Positions 18,470 through 26,369 of a stretch of DNA of 64,000 bases are shown here, one piece after another. Source of the DNA: Streptomyces sp. YIM 130001 (GTDB lineage: Bacteria > Actinomycetota > Actinomycetes > Streptomycetales > Streptomycetaceae); the NCBI RefSeq assembly GCF_003574445.1, contig NZ_KZ984552.1, positions 186,001 through 250,000 on the forward strand, in the 5' to 3' direction. The notes under the pieces were generated by a model. It did no database searches. It worked only from the letters and a program-made list of their open reading frames with translations, and was not told the origin of the DNA. Numbering within the stretch: position 1 is the stretch's first letter; each line of letters begins with the position of its first letter. Both the position numbers and the translations under genes were made by a program.

Positions 18470-19366
18470 ATGTACCACACCTGGATGCGCTACTTCACGC
18501 CGAGCCCCGTCCATCACCGGCTCGGCCTGGTCTGTCTCGGCGTGGGCCTGCAGCACGGTGCGCTGCCCACCGTCGGCCCCCGCACCCTCGACCACCACGT
18601 CGCGGTCGTCATCGGCGCGGGCAGCGGCTGGTTCCGCGGCGCGGACGGGCGGCGCGTGGCGGTGCGTGCCCCCGCCCTGATCTGGCTCACCCCCGGCACC
18701 AGCCACCACTACGCCGCCGACCCGGGCACCGGCTGGGACGAATGCTTCGTCGACTTCACCGGCCCCGCGACCACCACGTACACCGAACTCGGCTACATCG
18801 AGCCGGACCGTCCGGTGGTGCCGCTCTCCGACGCCGGCGGCCCCCGCGCGGCCGTCAGCCGAATCGCCCGGGCCGCACGCCGCGACAACCCGCTGCTCGA
18901 GGTGGAGACCGCGGCCGCCGTGCACGAACTCCTGGTCGCCCTGCGGCGGGCCCGCGCCGACACCACCCCCGACGGTGACCCCGTCCTGCAGGCGCTGGCC
19001 CGGGACGCGTTCAAGCCACTGTCCGTCGCCGAGCACGCGGCCCGGGGCGGTATGACACCTGCCGCACTGCGCACCGCGGTCCGCCGCGGCGCCGGCTGCA
19101 GCCCGAAGGACTACCTGCTCGGCATCCGCCTGGGCCGCGCCAAGGAGCTCCTCGCCGCCACCGAACTGCCGGTCGCCGCGGTCGCCCGCCGTGTCGGCTA
19201 CGACGATCCCGCCTACTTCTCCCGCCTGTTCACCCGGCGCGTGGGCACCGCCCCGGTCCGCTTCCGTGACCAGCAGGGCCGTGCCGTGCCGGGCGGCTGG
19301 TCGCAGCAGGTCCCCGACCCCGACGATCCGCCGATGCTGCCCGCACCGGACGCCCCGGACCCCTGA
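18470..19366 (+). CDS. AraC-family transcriptional regulator
   Basis: A 298-residue regulator. The N-terminal half (about 10-110) is a cupin-like effector domain (LIWLTPGTSHHYAADPGTGW). The C-terminal 100 residues hold the two AraC helix-turn-helix motifs (LSVAEHAARGGMTPAALRTA, and IRLGRAKELLAATELPVA followed by VARRVGYDDPAYFSRLFTRR), ending in the usual G-x-x-P-xxFR pattern. It is divergent from the GH35 beta-galactosidase with 196 bp between them, which points to control of that gene by a sugar ligand. The start ATG 18470 has a cggggc-type weak ribosome site. Confidence 0.93.
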   Translation: MYHTWMRYFTPSPVHHRLGLVCLGVGLQHGALPTVGPRTLDHHVAVVIGAGSGWFRGADGRRVAVRAPALIWLTPGTSHHYAADPGTGWDECFVDFTGPATTTYTELGYIEPDRPVVPLSDAGGPRAAVSRIARAARRDNPLLEVETAAAVHELLVALRRARADTTPDGDPVLQALARDAFKPLSVAEHAARGGMTPAALRTAVRRGAGCSPKDYLLGIRLGRAKELLAATELPVAAVARRVGYDDPAYFSRLFTRRVGTAPVRFRDQQGRAVPGGWSQQVPDPDDPPMLPAPDAPDP

Positions 19367-19433
19367 GGCGCGTCGCCCAAGCCCGTGCGGGGCACACGCG
19401 CGGACCGGGCGCGACGCCTGCCGGGACACGCTT

Positions 19434-19439
19434 TAAGCT
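19434..19439 (+). promoter_or_regulatory. -10 element TAAGCT for leaderless chorismate mutase mRNA
   Basis: TAAGCT lies seven bases before ATG 19447 and no ribosome site intervenes, the pattern of a leaderless gene. Confidence 0.55.
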
Positions 19440-19446
19440 CGCCGTC

Positions 19447-19836
19447 ATGACTTCCCGCGACACCGAAGCCGGCGGCACCGCAGCCGCCCCCGGCACCGCA
19501 GCGTCCGGCGTCGACCCGGCCGTGCGCGCCGAGTTGTCCCGCCTGCGCGACAGCATCGACAACATCGACGCCGCCGTCGTCCACATGCTCGCGGAGCGCT
19601 TCAAGTGCACCCAGCAGGTCGGCCACCTCAAGGCCGAACACCGCCTGCCGCCGGCCGACCCGGCCCGCGAGACCCAGCAGATCGCCCGGCTCCGCAGCCT
19701 CGCCGAGAACGCCAAACTCGACCCCGCGTTCGCGGAGAAGCTCCTCAACTTCGTCATCGCGGAAGTCATCCGCCACCACGAGCAGATCGCGGACCAGCCC
19801 GCTGCCGACGGCGCAACGGCACCCGGACGCACCTGA
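19447..19836 (+). CDS. chorismate mutase, AroQ class
   Basis: A 129-residue monofunctional enzyme. After a disordered Ala/Gly/Thr N-terminus of about 25 residues, the all-helical AroQ fold starts with ELSRLRDSIDNIDAAVVHML (the conserved Arg and the D-x-x-D region), continues with ERFKCTQQVGHLKAEH and ends with FAEKLLNFVIAEVIRHHEQI. It converts chorismate to prephenate for Phe/Tyr synthesis in the cytoplasm. It is apparently transcribed alone from a leaderless promoter and ends in a large hairpin. Confidence 0.93.
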   Translation: MTSRDTEAGGTAAAPGTAASGVDPAVRAELSRLRDSIDNIDAAVVHMLAERFKCTQQVGHLKAEHRLPPADPARETQQIARLRSLAENAKLDPAFAEKLLNFVIAEVIRHHEQIADQPAADGATAPGRT

Positions 19837-19843
19837 CCACGCA

Positions 19844-19916
19844 CCACCGGCGGACCGGCCGGCAACCCGGGGCCCCGTGGTGGTGGGGCCCCGAGCGCCG
19901 GCCGGCCCGCCGGTGG
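19844..19916. terminator. large nested hairpin between convergent genes
   Basis: Outer arms ccaccggcggaccggccgg (19844-19862) and ccggccggcccgccggtgg (19898-19916) pair over 19 positions with one wobble. Inside, cggggcccc (19868-19876) pairs with ggggccccg (19885-19893). It is symmetric and lies between two convergent stop codons, so it should act as a bidirectional terminator. Confidence 0.8.
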
Positions 19917-19945
19917 CCGGTGGTACGGGCGGTGCGGTCAGGCGG

Positions 19946-21085
19946 TCACGCCGGGTCGATACGGGAGACGGCCCCGCCGATGGCGAGGACGTACAGGTCG
20001 CCCGAGGAGGACTCGGCGAAGGACACGACCTCGCCGCCCTCGACCCCGAGGTCGCCCTCGCCGGTCACCTCACCGTTCTCGATCTGCAGCGTACGCAGCG
20101 TTCCGTCGCAGTAGTCGCTGTACACATAGGTCCCGACGAGATCCGGGATCGCCTCGCCGCGATAGACGTACCCGCCCGTCACGGAGCAGGCGAGGCCGCT
20201 GCGGTCGTACTCGTGGACCGGCGGCACATGGTTCTCCGGCTCCGTGCCCTCCTCGAAGGGGTGGGTGCCCTCCATCTGGGACCAGCCGTAGTTCTCGCCG
20301 CCCTTGCTGCTCGCCGGGGCCCAGTCGATCTCCTCCCACGCGTTCTGGCCGACGTCACCGATCAGCAGGTCGCCGGTGCCCGAGTCGAAGGAGAACCGCC
20401 ACGGATTGCGCAGCCCGTACGCCCAGATCTCGTCCTTCGCCTCCGGGTCGTCCACGAAGGGGTTGTCGGACGGGATCGCGTACGGGTCGCCGCCCGCGGG
20501 GTCGATACGCAGGATCTTGCCGAGCAGGGTGTCGAGCTTCTGGCCGTTGCCGTGCGGGTCGCCGCCCGCGCCGCCGTCGCCGAGGCCGATGTACAGGTAG
20601 CCGTCGGGGCCGAACTTGATGTCGCCGCCGTTGTGGTTCTCGTACGGCTGGGTCTGGGTGAGGACGGTGCGCCGGCTGTCCGGGTCGGGCTTGCCGTCCT
20701 GCACCGCGAACTCGTCGACGGTGCTGGTGCCTTCGAGGTCCGTGAACGAGATGTAGAAATGCGTGTGGTCGGGGTCGAAGGCGATGCCGAGCAGTCCGCG
20801 TTCGCCGTCGACGGTGGTCTCGTCGGAGATGTCGAGGACGGGTTCGCCGAGCCCGGAATCGTCCAGGACCCTTACGGTCCCGGCCCGTTCGGCGATCCAG
20901 ACCGTGTCGTCGGGCCCCGCCGTACCGGCCGTCGGATTCTGCGCCGTGGCCACTTCCGTCAGGGCGACCTCCGCGGCTGCAGGCCCTGGGGCGGCGGATT
21001 CGTCGGCGGATGCCGTGGCTACGGCGAAGGACGCTACGAGGCAGATACTGCCGATGATGGCCGTGCTTCTGGTGCGAAGTGTCAC
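19946..21085 (-). CDS. secreted PQQ-dependent sugar dehydrogenase family protein
   Basis: A 379-residue precursor. The signal peptide (TLRTRSTAIIGSICLVASFA ... ASA) is followed by a six-bladed beta-propeller of the glucose/sorbosone dehydrogenase family. Characteristic strings are GLLGIAFDPDHTHFYISFTD, NHNGGDIKFGPDGYLYIGLG, GKILRIDP, YGLRNPWRFSFDSGTGDLLI and GDVGQNAWEEIDW. GTG 21085 was chosen because it has a perfect caggagg site and starts the signal peptide. These enzymes oxidise aldoses outside the cell using PQQ and calcium, but many family members have no proven activity, so the substrate is open. It is transcribed as a single gene. Confidence 0.9.
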   Translation of the reverse strand: MTLRTRSTAIIGSICLVASFAVATASADESAAPGPAAAEVALTEVATAQNPTAGTAGPDDTVWIAERAGTVRVLDDSGLGEPVLDISDETTVDGERGLLGIAFDPDHTHFYISFTDLEGTSTVDEFAVQDGKPDPDSRRTVLTQTQPYENHNGGDIKFGPDGYLYIGLGDGGAGGDPHGNGQKLDTLLGKILRIDPAGGDPYAIPSDNPFVDDPEAKDEIWAYGLRNPWRFSFDSGTGDLLIGDVGQNAWEEIDWAPASSKGGENYGWSQMEGTHPFEEGTEPENHVPPVHEYDRSGLACSVTGGYVYRGEAIPDLVGTYVYSDYCDGTLRTLQIENGEVTGEGDLGVEGGEVVSFAESSSGDLYVLAIGGAVSRIDPA

Positions 21086-21270
21086 CGTGGCCTCCTGGAG
21101 GCGGTGAGGGGTCATCCGGCCGCGCTCGGCGCCGAGGTGCGTGGGCGTCGCCCGAGCCGGCAGGTAACCGGGGTGGGGGGATGGTGCCACTGGCCACAGC
21201 TGAGGATAGCGGGACGACGGCGCCTGGCCTAGACCAATAGCAGGACCGGTCCGCACGCGTCGGCCACCCG

Positions 21271-21305
21271 CCTGTTCCCGGGGCCCGGATCGCCCCGGGA
21301 ACAGG
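21271..21305 (-). terminator. hairpin downstream of the lipase gene
   Basis: Arms cctgttcccggggc (21271-21284) and gccccgggaacagg (21292-21305) are perfectly complementary over 14 bp around a 7-base loop, nine bases after the lipase stop. Confidence 0.8.
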
Positions 21306-21313
21306 ATGACGCC

Positions 21314-22606
21314 CTAACTGCCGCAGTTACCCGCGGCCGGCTGATCCGCGAAACGCGCACCGAGCCATTCGAGCGCCGGACCATTGCCCTGGATCGCCGC
21401 GCCCACATGCGACTGACCGGGCAGCGACAGCCACTCGACGGAATGCCCCGCCGCGCACCAGTCGGCCCGCAGCTTCTGCCCGACCGGATACGGGATCTGC
21501 TCGTCCGCGTCCCCGTGGTACAGGAACACCGGCGCCGACGGGCGTTCCGTGCCGATCAGTTGGGCCGAGATCGCGAACTTCCAGTCCGGTTGGTCCAGGG
21601 GATCCGAGGTCGTCACGTCCGCGATCGTCTTGCCGCGGCCCGCCTCGAGCGCCGCACCGGCACACTCGTTGCGTACGACCTCGGCGAGCGCGCGCCCCTC
21701 GTCGTTCAGGTACTTGTCGAGATCCAGGGACGGGTACGCCGCGTTCTGGCCGACCGCGGCCATCAGCAGGTATCCGGCGCTGTCCCCGCCGTCCAGGGAG
21801 TCCGCCACCGCCGTCAGGTCGGCGGGAACGCCACCGCTCGCGGTGCCCTTGACGTTCAGCTCCGGCGCGTACGACGCGGCCATCTCGGCGGCCTTCGCGC
21901 TCGCGCCGCCGCCCTGCGAGTAGCCCATGATGCCCACCGGCGACTCCGGCACGACCCCGTGGCCCGAGGCCTCCGGCAGGTGCTGGGCGGCTCGCGCCGC
22001 GTCCAGGACGGCGCTGCCCTGTGCCTCGGCCACCATGTAGGTGTGGTCGCCCGGCGTGCCGAGCCCCTCGTAGTCGGTGACCACGACCGCGTAACCGCGT
22101 ACGAGTGCCGCGTTGACCAGGGGTGCCTCCGTCGTCGTACCGTCCGGGAATCCCGCGGACGGGGCGCACTTGTCGCCGAGGCCGACCGTCCCGACCGCGT
22201 AGGTGATCAGCGGACGGGGACCGGTGCGGCCGTCGTCGGGGACGATCACGGTGCCGGTGACGGCGTTGCTGCTGCCACCGGCCGAGGTGGACCGGTAGGT
22301 GATCTTCCAGGCCTTGGTGGGCGTGGGTGCACCCGGCGTGTACTGGAACGAGGACGGCTCCGAGGCGATCAGTTCGCCCGGACCGGTCCGCTCGCCGGGC
22401 TTGCCTGCCTTCCCCGGCTTGTGTCGGTCGGTGTCGTCACGGGCCGTCCCGGCGGTCGCCGGCGCGGACTGCGTCGAAGGGGCGGCGGCGGGCGAGTCCG
22501 CCGGAGCGGATGCCTGCTGCGCGGCGGCGGACCCGGGCAATCCGAGTACCGCGAGCGCGAGCACAGCACCCGCGGCCACCGGTCGTCTGCGTGCGGCCGA
22601 TTTCAT
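21314..22606 (-). CDS. secreted lipase of the LIP (secretory lipase) family
   Basis: A 430-residue exported alpha/beta hydrolase. A signal peptide (KSAARRRPVAAGAVLALAVL, cleaved around AAA-QQA) is followed by about 45 low-complexity residues (Ala, Pro, Ser, Thr). The catalytic domain shows the conserved VVVTDYEGLGTPGDHTYMVA, the nucleophile elbow GIMGYSQGGGASAKAAEMA, Asp in YHGDADEQIPYPVG and His in LPGQSHVGAAIQG. ATG 22606 is taken as start; the frame opens 9 codons earlier. It should hydrolyse lipids or esters outside the cell. A symmetric operator-like sequence lies just upstream. Confidence 0.9.
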   Translation of the reverse strand: MKSAARRRPVAAGAVLALAVLGLPGSAAAQQASAPADSPAAAPSTQSAPATAGTARDDTDRHKPGKAGKPGERTGPGELIASEPSSFQYTPGAPTPTKAWKITYRSTSAGGSSNAVTGTVIVPDDGRTGPRPLITYAVGTVGLGDKCAPSAGFPDGTTTEAPLVNAALVRGYAVVVTDYEGLGTPGDHTYMVAEAQGSAVLDAARAAQHLPEASGHGVVPESPVGIMGYSQGGGASAKAAEMAASYAPELNVKGTASGGVPADLTAVADSLDGGDSAGYLLMAAVGQNAAYPSLDLDKYLNDEGRALAEVVRNECAGAALEAGRGKTIADVTTSDPLDQPDWKFAISAQLIGTERPSAPVFLYHGDADEQIPYPVGQKLRADWCAAGHSVEWLSLPGQSHVGAAIQGNGPALEWLGARFADQPAAGNCGS

Positions 22607-22650
22607 CGGCGCTCCCAACTCTCCTGTGGGCAAAGGGGGTTGACCAACCG

Positions 22651-22666
22651 TACTGACGAGTCAGTA
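22651..22666. promoter_or_regulatory. operator-like palindrome TACTGAC-GA-GTCAGTA upstream of lipase gene
   Basis: Two perfect 7-bp arms are separated by two bases, 44 bp upstream of the lipase start, where it would overlap the promoter. This shape (TnACTGAC..GTCAGTnA) is typical of TetR-family operators, but no TetR gene is adjacent to the lipase gene. Confidence 0.55.
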
Positions 22667-22722
22667 GGACGGCCAGAGCCCTGCAGGTGCCGGTCGGGAG
22701 CAGAATGTGCGCCGTCGGCGCG

Positions 22723-23214
22723 TCAGGCGCGCGGCACGGGACCGATCGACCGCCCCGCCCACCACGGCGCCGGCTCCGTCAGCTCATCGAACCGCGCACG
22801 GACCCCGGCCGGGAACGGGAGCGCGCCGCCGTCGCCCACATGGACGCCGAGCAGCTCCGTCGTCGCCACCGGCTCGATGCCGCCGTCGCCCGCACCCGTC
22901 TCACCTGCGGCCCCCGCGTCCGCATACATCTCGTGAGCGAAGCGCACCTTCTTCGCGTCCACCCCCAACACCCGGGTACGGATACGGAGTTCGGCCCCCT
23001 CCTTCACCTCGAGCAGGTACCGGACATGCGACTCGACCGTGTACAGCGAGCAGCCGGTCACCTCGCGGTACGCGTCGGTCAGGCCCGTGGCGGCCATCAT
23101 CGCGTCCGTGGCATGACCGAAGACCAGTACGTAGTACGCCTCACTCAGATGACCGTTGTAGTCGATCCACTCCGGGCGGACGCTCTCGGCGAACTCGGGC
23201 AGTGCGAACGTCAC
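22723..23214 (-). CDS. hotdog thioesterase, probable betainyl-CoA thioesterase
   Basis: A 163-residue single-hotdog protein of the 4HBT type. The active-site helix region reads VRPEWIDYNGHLSEAYYVLV, with the Asp-Tyr-Asn-x-His pattern expected of acyl-CoA thioesterases. GTG 23214 overlaps the stop of the dehydrogenase gene by 4 bp (GTGA), so the two are coupled. In known carnitine pathways (for example Pseudomonas CdhB) a thioesterase hydrolyses betainyl-CoA to glycine betaine, and the two upstream genes encode the other steps. The specific substrate is inferred from that context; the fold itself is clear. Confidence 0.85.
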   Translation of the reverse strand: MTFALPEFAESVRPEWIDYNGHLSEAYYVLVFGHATDAMMAATGLTDAYREVTGCSLYTVESHVRYLLEVKEGAELRIRTRVLGVDAKKVRFAHEMYADAGAAGETGAGDGGIEPVATTELLGVHVGDGGALPFPAGVRARFDELTEPAPWWAGRSIGPVPRA

Positions 23215-24176
23215 TCGGCCGCCCCGCCCTGCTTCGGCAGCCGCCCGGTGGCGCGCAGCACATCGATGACACCCTGGTCGCGCTCGGCCACCAGATCGGC
23301 GATGGACCGGCCGGCCGCCGCCTCCGCGCAGCCCCCCACCATGCCGTCGTACAGCTTCTCGTCCAGCTCCGGCGCCTCGAGTCGCGTCCACGGAGACTTC
23401 AGGGACGGACCGAAATGGTCCAGCATGTGCGCCATCCCGCCCTCACCGCCGGCGAGCGCGAACGTCAGGCACGGACCCATGAACGCCCAGCGCAGACCGG
23501 GACCTTCGGTGATCGAGTCGTCGATCTCCCGCACCGTCGCCTCGCCGTTCGCCACCATGTGCAGCGCCTCGCGCCACAGCGCCTCCTGGAGACGGTTGGC
23601 GATGAACCCGGGCAGCTCGCGCTCCATAGTGATCACGGACTTGCCGGCCGCCTCATAGAACTGCGACGCCCACGCGACCGCCTCCTTCGCGGTGCGCTCG
23701 CCGCCGACGACCTCCACCAGCGGAATCAGGTACGGCGGGTTGAACGGATGCCCGACCACCAGGCGGGACGGATCCGCCGCGCCGGTCGCCATGTCCGTCA
23801 TCGGATAGCCGGACGTGGACGAGGCGACCACGACGTCCGCGGGGGTGGCAGCGTCGATACGAGTCAGCAGATCACGCTTCAGATCCAGCTCCTCCGGTGC
23901 GCTCTCCTGTACGAACTGCGCCTGGGCGCAGGCCTCTTCGAGGGTCGGTGCGACGGTGAGGCGGCCGCGGTCCGCACCGTCGGCGAGGCCGAGCCGGGTG
24001 AGCGCGGGCCAGGCGGCGTCCACCAGGCGGCGCAGCTTCGCCTCCGCGTCGGGGGCCGGGTCCCAGGCGGTCACGTCGTATCCGCGGGCCAGGAAGTGGG
24101 CGACCCAGCCGCCGCCGATGACTCCGGCACCGACACAGGTCACTCGGGTCACGTCCGTGGGGTGGGTGCGGGGCAT
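23211..24176 (-). CDS. L-carnitine dehydrogenase (3-hydroxyacyl-CoA dehydrogenase family)
   Basis: A 321-residue NAD-dependent enzyme. The Rossmann motif is VGAGVIGGGWVAHFLARGYD, followed by EAKLRRLVD and the catalytic region SSTSGYPMTDMATGA ... VVGHPFNPPYLIPLVEVVGG. The conserved His and Asn of the 3-hydroxyacyl-CoA dehydrogenase family are in HPFNPP and ELPGFIANRLQEALWREALH. Length and context fit L-carnitine dehydrogenase (carnitine to 3-dehydrocarnitine) rather than fatty-acid oxidation. ATG 24176 has an aaggag site five bases upstream. It is the middle gene of a three-gene minus-strand operon. Confidence 0.88.
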   Translation of the reverse strand: MPRTHPTDVTRVTCVGAGVIGGGWVAHFLARGYDVTAWDPAPDAEAKLRRLVDAAWPALTRLGLADGADRGRLTVAPTLEEACAQAQFVQESAPEELDLKRDLLTRIDAATPADVVVASSTSGYPMTDMATGAADPSRLVVGHPFNPPYLIPLVEVVGGERTAKEAVAWASQFYEAAGKSVITMERELPGFIANRLQEALWREALHMVANGEATVREIDDSITEGPGLRWAFMGPCLTFALAGGEGGMAHMLDHFGPSLKSPWTRLEAPELDEKLYDGMVGGCAEAAAGRSIADLVAERDQGVIDVLRATGRLPKQGGAAE

Positions 24177-24238
24177 GCGGGCTCCTTCAGGTACGGGCTT
24201 GATGGTGTGTGGGGGAGTGCGGGCGGACCCGGGGTGGT

Positions 24239-25126
24239 TCAGCGGCGCAGGCCGAGCCGCTCCCTCGCCTCGGCCGGCGTGGCGACCGACGCGCCGATCG
24301 CCTCGGTGACGGTCACGGCGCGCTCCGTGAGCTGCGCGTTCGTCGCCTTCACCCCGCGCTTGAGATACAGGTTGTCCTCGAGCCCCACCCGTACGTTCCC
24401 GCCGAGCAGAATCGACTGCGCGACCCACGGCATCTGCATCCGGCCCAGGGCGAAGCTGGCCCACTGCGCCCCCTCGGGCAGCATGTTGACCATCGACTGC
24501 AGCACCTCGGGCTCGGCCGGCGCACCCCACGGGATGCCCATGCACAACTGGAACACCGACGGATCGTCCAGCAGCCCCTCGGCGTACAGCTGCTTCGCGA
24601 ACCACAGCTGCCCGGTGTCGAAGATCTCCAACTCCGGCCGCACACCGAGCTCCTGAATGCGGCGGGCACCCTTGCGGAGCATCTCGGGGGTGGAGATGTA
24701 CAGGTTGTCCCCGAAGTTGAGCGACCCGCAGTCGAGCGTGCAGATGTCCGGCAGCAGATCCTCGACGTGCGGGAGCCTGGCCAGACCGCCCACCAGATCG
24801 GTGCCCGGCAGCGCACCCTTCTCCAGCGGCTCGTCGGCGTCCAGGACCAGATCGCCGCCCATTCCCGCGGTCAGGTTGATGACCACGTCGGTGCCGGTCT
24901 GCTTGATCCGGTCGACGGTCTCCGCATACAGCTTCGGGTCGCGCGACGGGGCGCCGGTCTCCGGATCCCGTACGTGGATGTGCACGATCGCCGCCCCCGC
25001 GTCCGCCGCCTCCACGGCCGACTGGGCGATCTGCTCCGGGCTGACCGGAACGTGCGGGCTGCGCCGGGTGGTGTCGCCCGCACCGGTAAGGGCGCAGGTG
25101 ATGATCACGCTGTCGTTCATGGTCAT
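24239..25126 (-). CDS. BKACE-family beta-keto acid cleavage enzyme, probable 3-dehydrocarnitine cleavage
   Basis: A 295-residue member of the beta-keto acid cleavage enzyme family (DUF849). The zinc site [10 protein letters not shown] (HxH) lies on the second strand, and a later Glu in the [13 protein letters not shown] region and the NLTAGMGGD loop are family hallmarks. BKACE enzymes transfer a CoA from acetyl-CoA to beta-keto acids, releasing acetoacetate. Here the neighbours argue for 3-dehydrocarnitine as substrate, giving betainyl-CoA plus acetoacetate. ATG 25126 has GGAGG six bases upstream (TTG 25132 is an alternative). It is the first gene of the operon. Confidence 0.88.
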   Translation of the reverse strand: MTMNDSVIITCALTGAGDTTRRSPHVPVSPEQIAQSAVEAADAGAAIVHIHVRDPETGAPSRDPKLYAETVDRIKQTGTDVVINLTAGMGGDLVLDADEPLEKGALPGTDLVGGLARLPHVEDLLPDICTLDCGSLNFGDNLYISTPEMLRKGARRIQELGVRPELEIFDTGQLWFAKQLYAEGLLDDPSVFQLCMGIPWGAPAEPEVLQSMVNMLPEGAQWASFALGRMQMPWVAQSILLGGNVRVGLEDNLYLKRGVKATNAQLTERAVTVTEAIGASVATPAEARERLGLRR

Positions 25127-25157
25127 GGACAACCTCCGTAGTGGTGAGCAGCGGGGA

Positions 25158-25192
25158 CGGCCCGCACACCGGCCCTACGCCGGGTGCGGCCG
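25158..25192 (-). terminator. hairpin between regulator gene and carnitine operon
   Basis: cggcccgcacaccgg (25158-25172) and ccgggtgcggccg (25180-25192) form a stem with a two-base bulge, just after the regulator stop. It may end the regulator transcript or attenuate readthrough into the operon. Confidence 0.45.
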
Positions 25193-25199
25193 ACTCCCG

Positions 25200-26066
25200 C
25201 TATGAAGAAAGGAGTTCGGACTCGACGTGGGCGAGCAGTGCTGCATGCATCGCCTCCGGGCTCGTACCGTCCGCATCGTCGGGAGACGTGGCCAGGACCT
25301 GCGAGGCCAGACCGTCGATGAGCGCCGTGAGACGCAGCGCCGCAGACTCCGGGTCGACCTCCGGGCGGAAGGCGCCCGAAGCCACACCGCGCCGGATCAC
25401 GTCGGCAACCGTGGTGCGCCACTGCCGGTAGTACTCCACATGCAGCCGCCCGACAGCCGTCGAACGCGCCGCCTCCGCCCACAGGTCCAGCCACACACGC
25501 CACTGCCGCCGCTGCTGCTCGGTGGTCGGCGTCTGCAGAGCGATCAGGCCACGCAACTCCTGCGCCGACCCCTGCTCCGTGGCGAGGTGCGCGGCACGCG
25601 CCGCGGTGTCCTCGTCCATGCACCAGCGGACGGCGGCCTCGAGGAGCTCGGCCCGCCCCGGGAAGTGGTAATGCACGGCCGCGCTGCTGGCACCGCAGGC
25701 CGCGGCGATATCGGCGACGCGCACCGCATGGAAGCCGTGCTCCGCGATGAGCCGCACCGTCTCCCGCACGATCTGCAGGGGCCGGCCGGCCGCGGGCACG
25801 GGCGCCGGGGGAGCGGCCGCCGCAGGGGCCCTACGCGTGGCCTGCTCCGACCCCGAGCCGAGCAGCCACCCCGCATCGACCCCACCCACGTCCGCGATAC
25901 GCGCCAGCTCCGCCGCGGCGAACCGGCGGCTCCCGCCCAGCGAGCGCGACAGCTTCGACGGGTCCATCACGATGCGCCGCGCGAACTCCCGCTGACTGCA
26001 CCCGGCACGGGCGATCACGTCCCGCACACGAGCGGCTACCGCACCGCCGTTCGGCTTCTGCTCCAT
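25200..26066 (-). CDS. XRE-TetR fusion transcriptional regulator
   Basis: A 288-residue regulator with two separate DNA-binding domains. Residues about 8-65 form a Cro/C1-type HTH (RVRDVIARAGCSQREFARRI, then MDPSKLSRSLGGSRRFAA). After an Ala/Pro-rich linker (RRAPAAAAPPAPVPAAGRP), residues about 95-140 are a TetR HTH (ETVRLIAEHGFHAVRVADIA, AACGASSAAVHYHFPGRAEL). The rest is a TetR ligand domain ending EAMHAALLAHVESELL. ATG 26066 (MEQKPNGG) is preferred over an upstream in-frame start. It lies directly upstream of the carnitine operon on the same strand and is the obvious candidate for its control. TetR proteins normally start at their HTH, so the added N-terminal HTH is unusual. Confidence 0.88.
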   Translation of the reverse strand: MEQKPNGGAVAARVRDVIARAGCSQREFARRIVMDPSKLSRSLGGSRRFAAAELARIADVGGVDAGWLLGSGSEQATRRAPAAAAPPAPVPAAGRPLQIVRETVRLIAEHGFHAVRVADIAAACGASSAAVHYHFPGRAELLEAAVRWCMDEDTAARAAHLATEQGSAQELRGLIALQTPTTEQQRRQWRVWLDLWAEAARSTAVGRLHVEYYRQWRTTVADVIRRGVASGAFRPEVDPESAALRLTALIDGLASQVLATSPDDADGTSPEAMHAALLAHVESELLSS

Positions 26067-26369
26067 GGCCCGACACCGTACGGAAGCATTGAGATAATCG
26101 CAACGCACCTGGCTCGGTCACCCCCACCGTCACCGGCCCCGAGCATGCCCCGACGGCACCCTGAAGAACCTCAAAACCTGCTAATGGCAAGCAAGTTGAA
26201 GAACGTCCCACTCCACGAACAGCCCCCAGTGCCACCCCACTGACTGACAACCAAGTCAGCACCTCGACACCCTCCACCACCCCACACGCCGCCCCGCACC
26301 CCCACCCCATCCGCCCCACACCCCGGGCCCCCTCTGTGCCCACCTGCGCACATCGGGCAGCATGTCCCC
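26067..26369. other. intergenic region between XRE-TetR regulator and pepN
   Basis: 303 bp holding divergent promoters. The part nearest the regulator is AT-richer (gaagcattgagataatcgc), and the rest is very C-rich. It contains an inverted repeat (26240-26259) and a tiny open frame of 19 codons from ATG 26184 (MASKLKNVPLHEQ ...) that overlaps ggcaagcaagttg. No larger gene is credible on either strand. Confidence 0.6.
26240..26259. promoter_or_regulatory. inverted repeat CTGACT-N8-AGTCAG, candidate operator
   Basis: Perfect 6-bp arms (26240-26245 and 26254-26259) are separated by 8 bases, about 175 bp upstream of the XRE-TetR start. The half site CTGAC also occurs in the palindrome at 22651-22666. 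A TetR-like protein is a plausible ligand, but the evidence is only symmetry. Confidence 0.35.
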
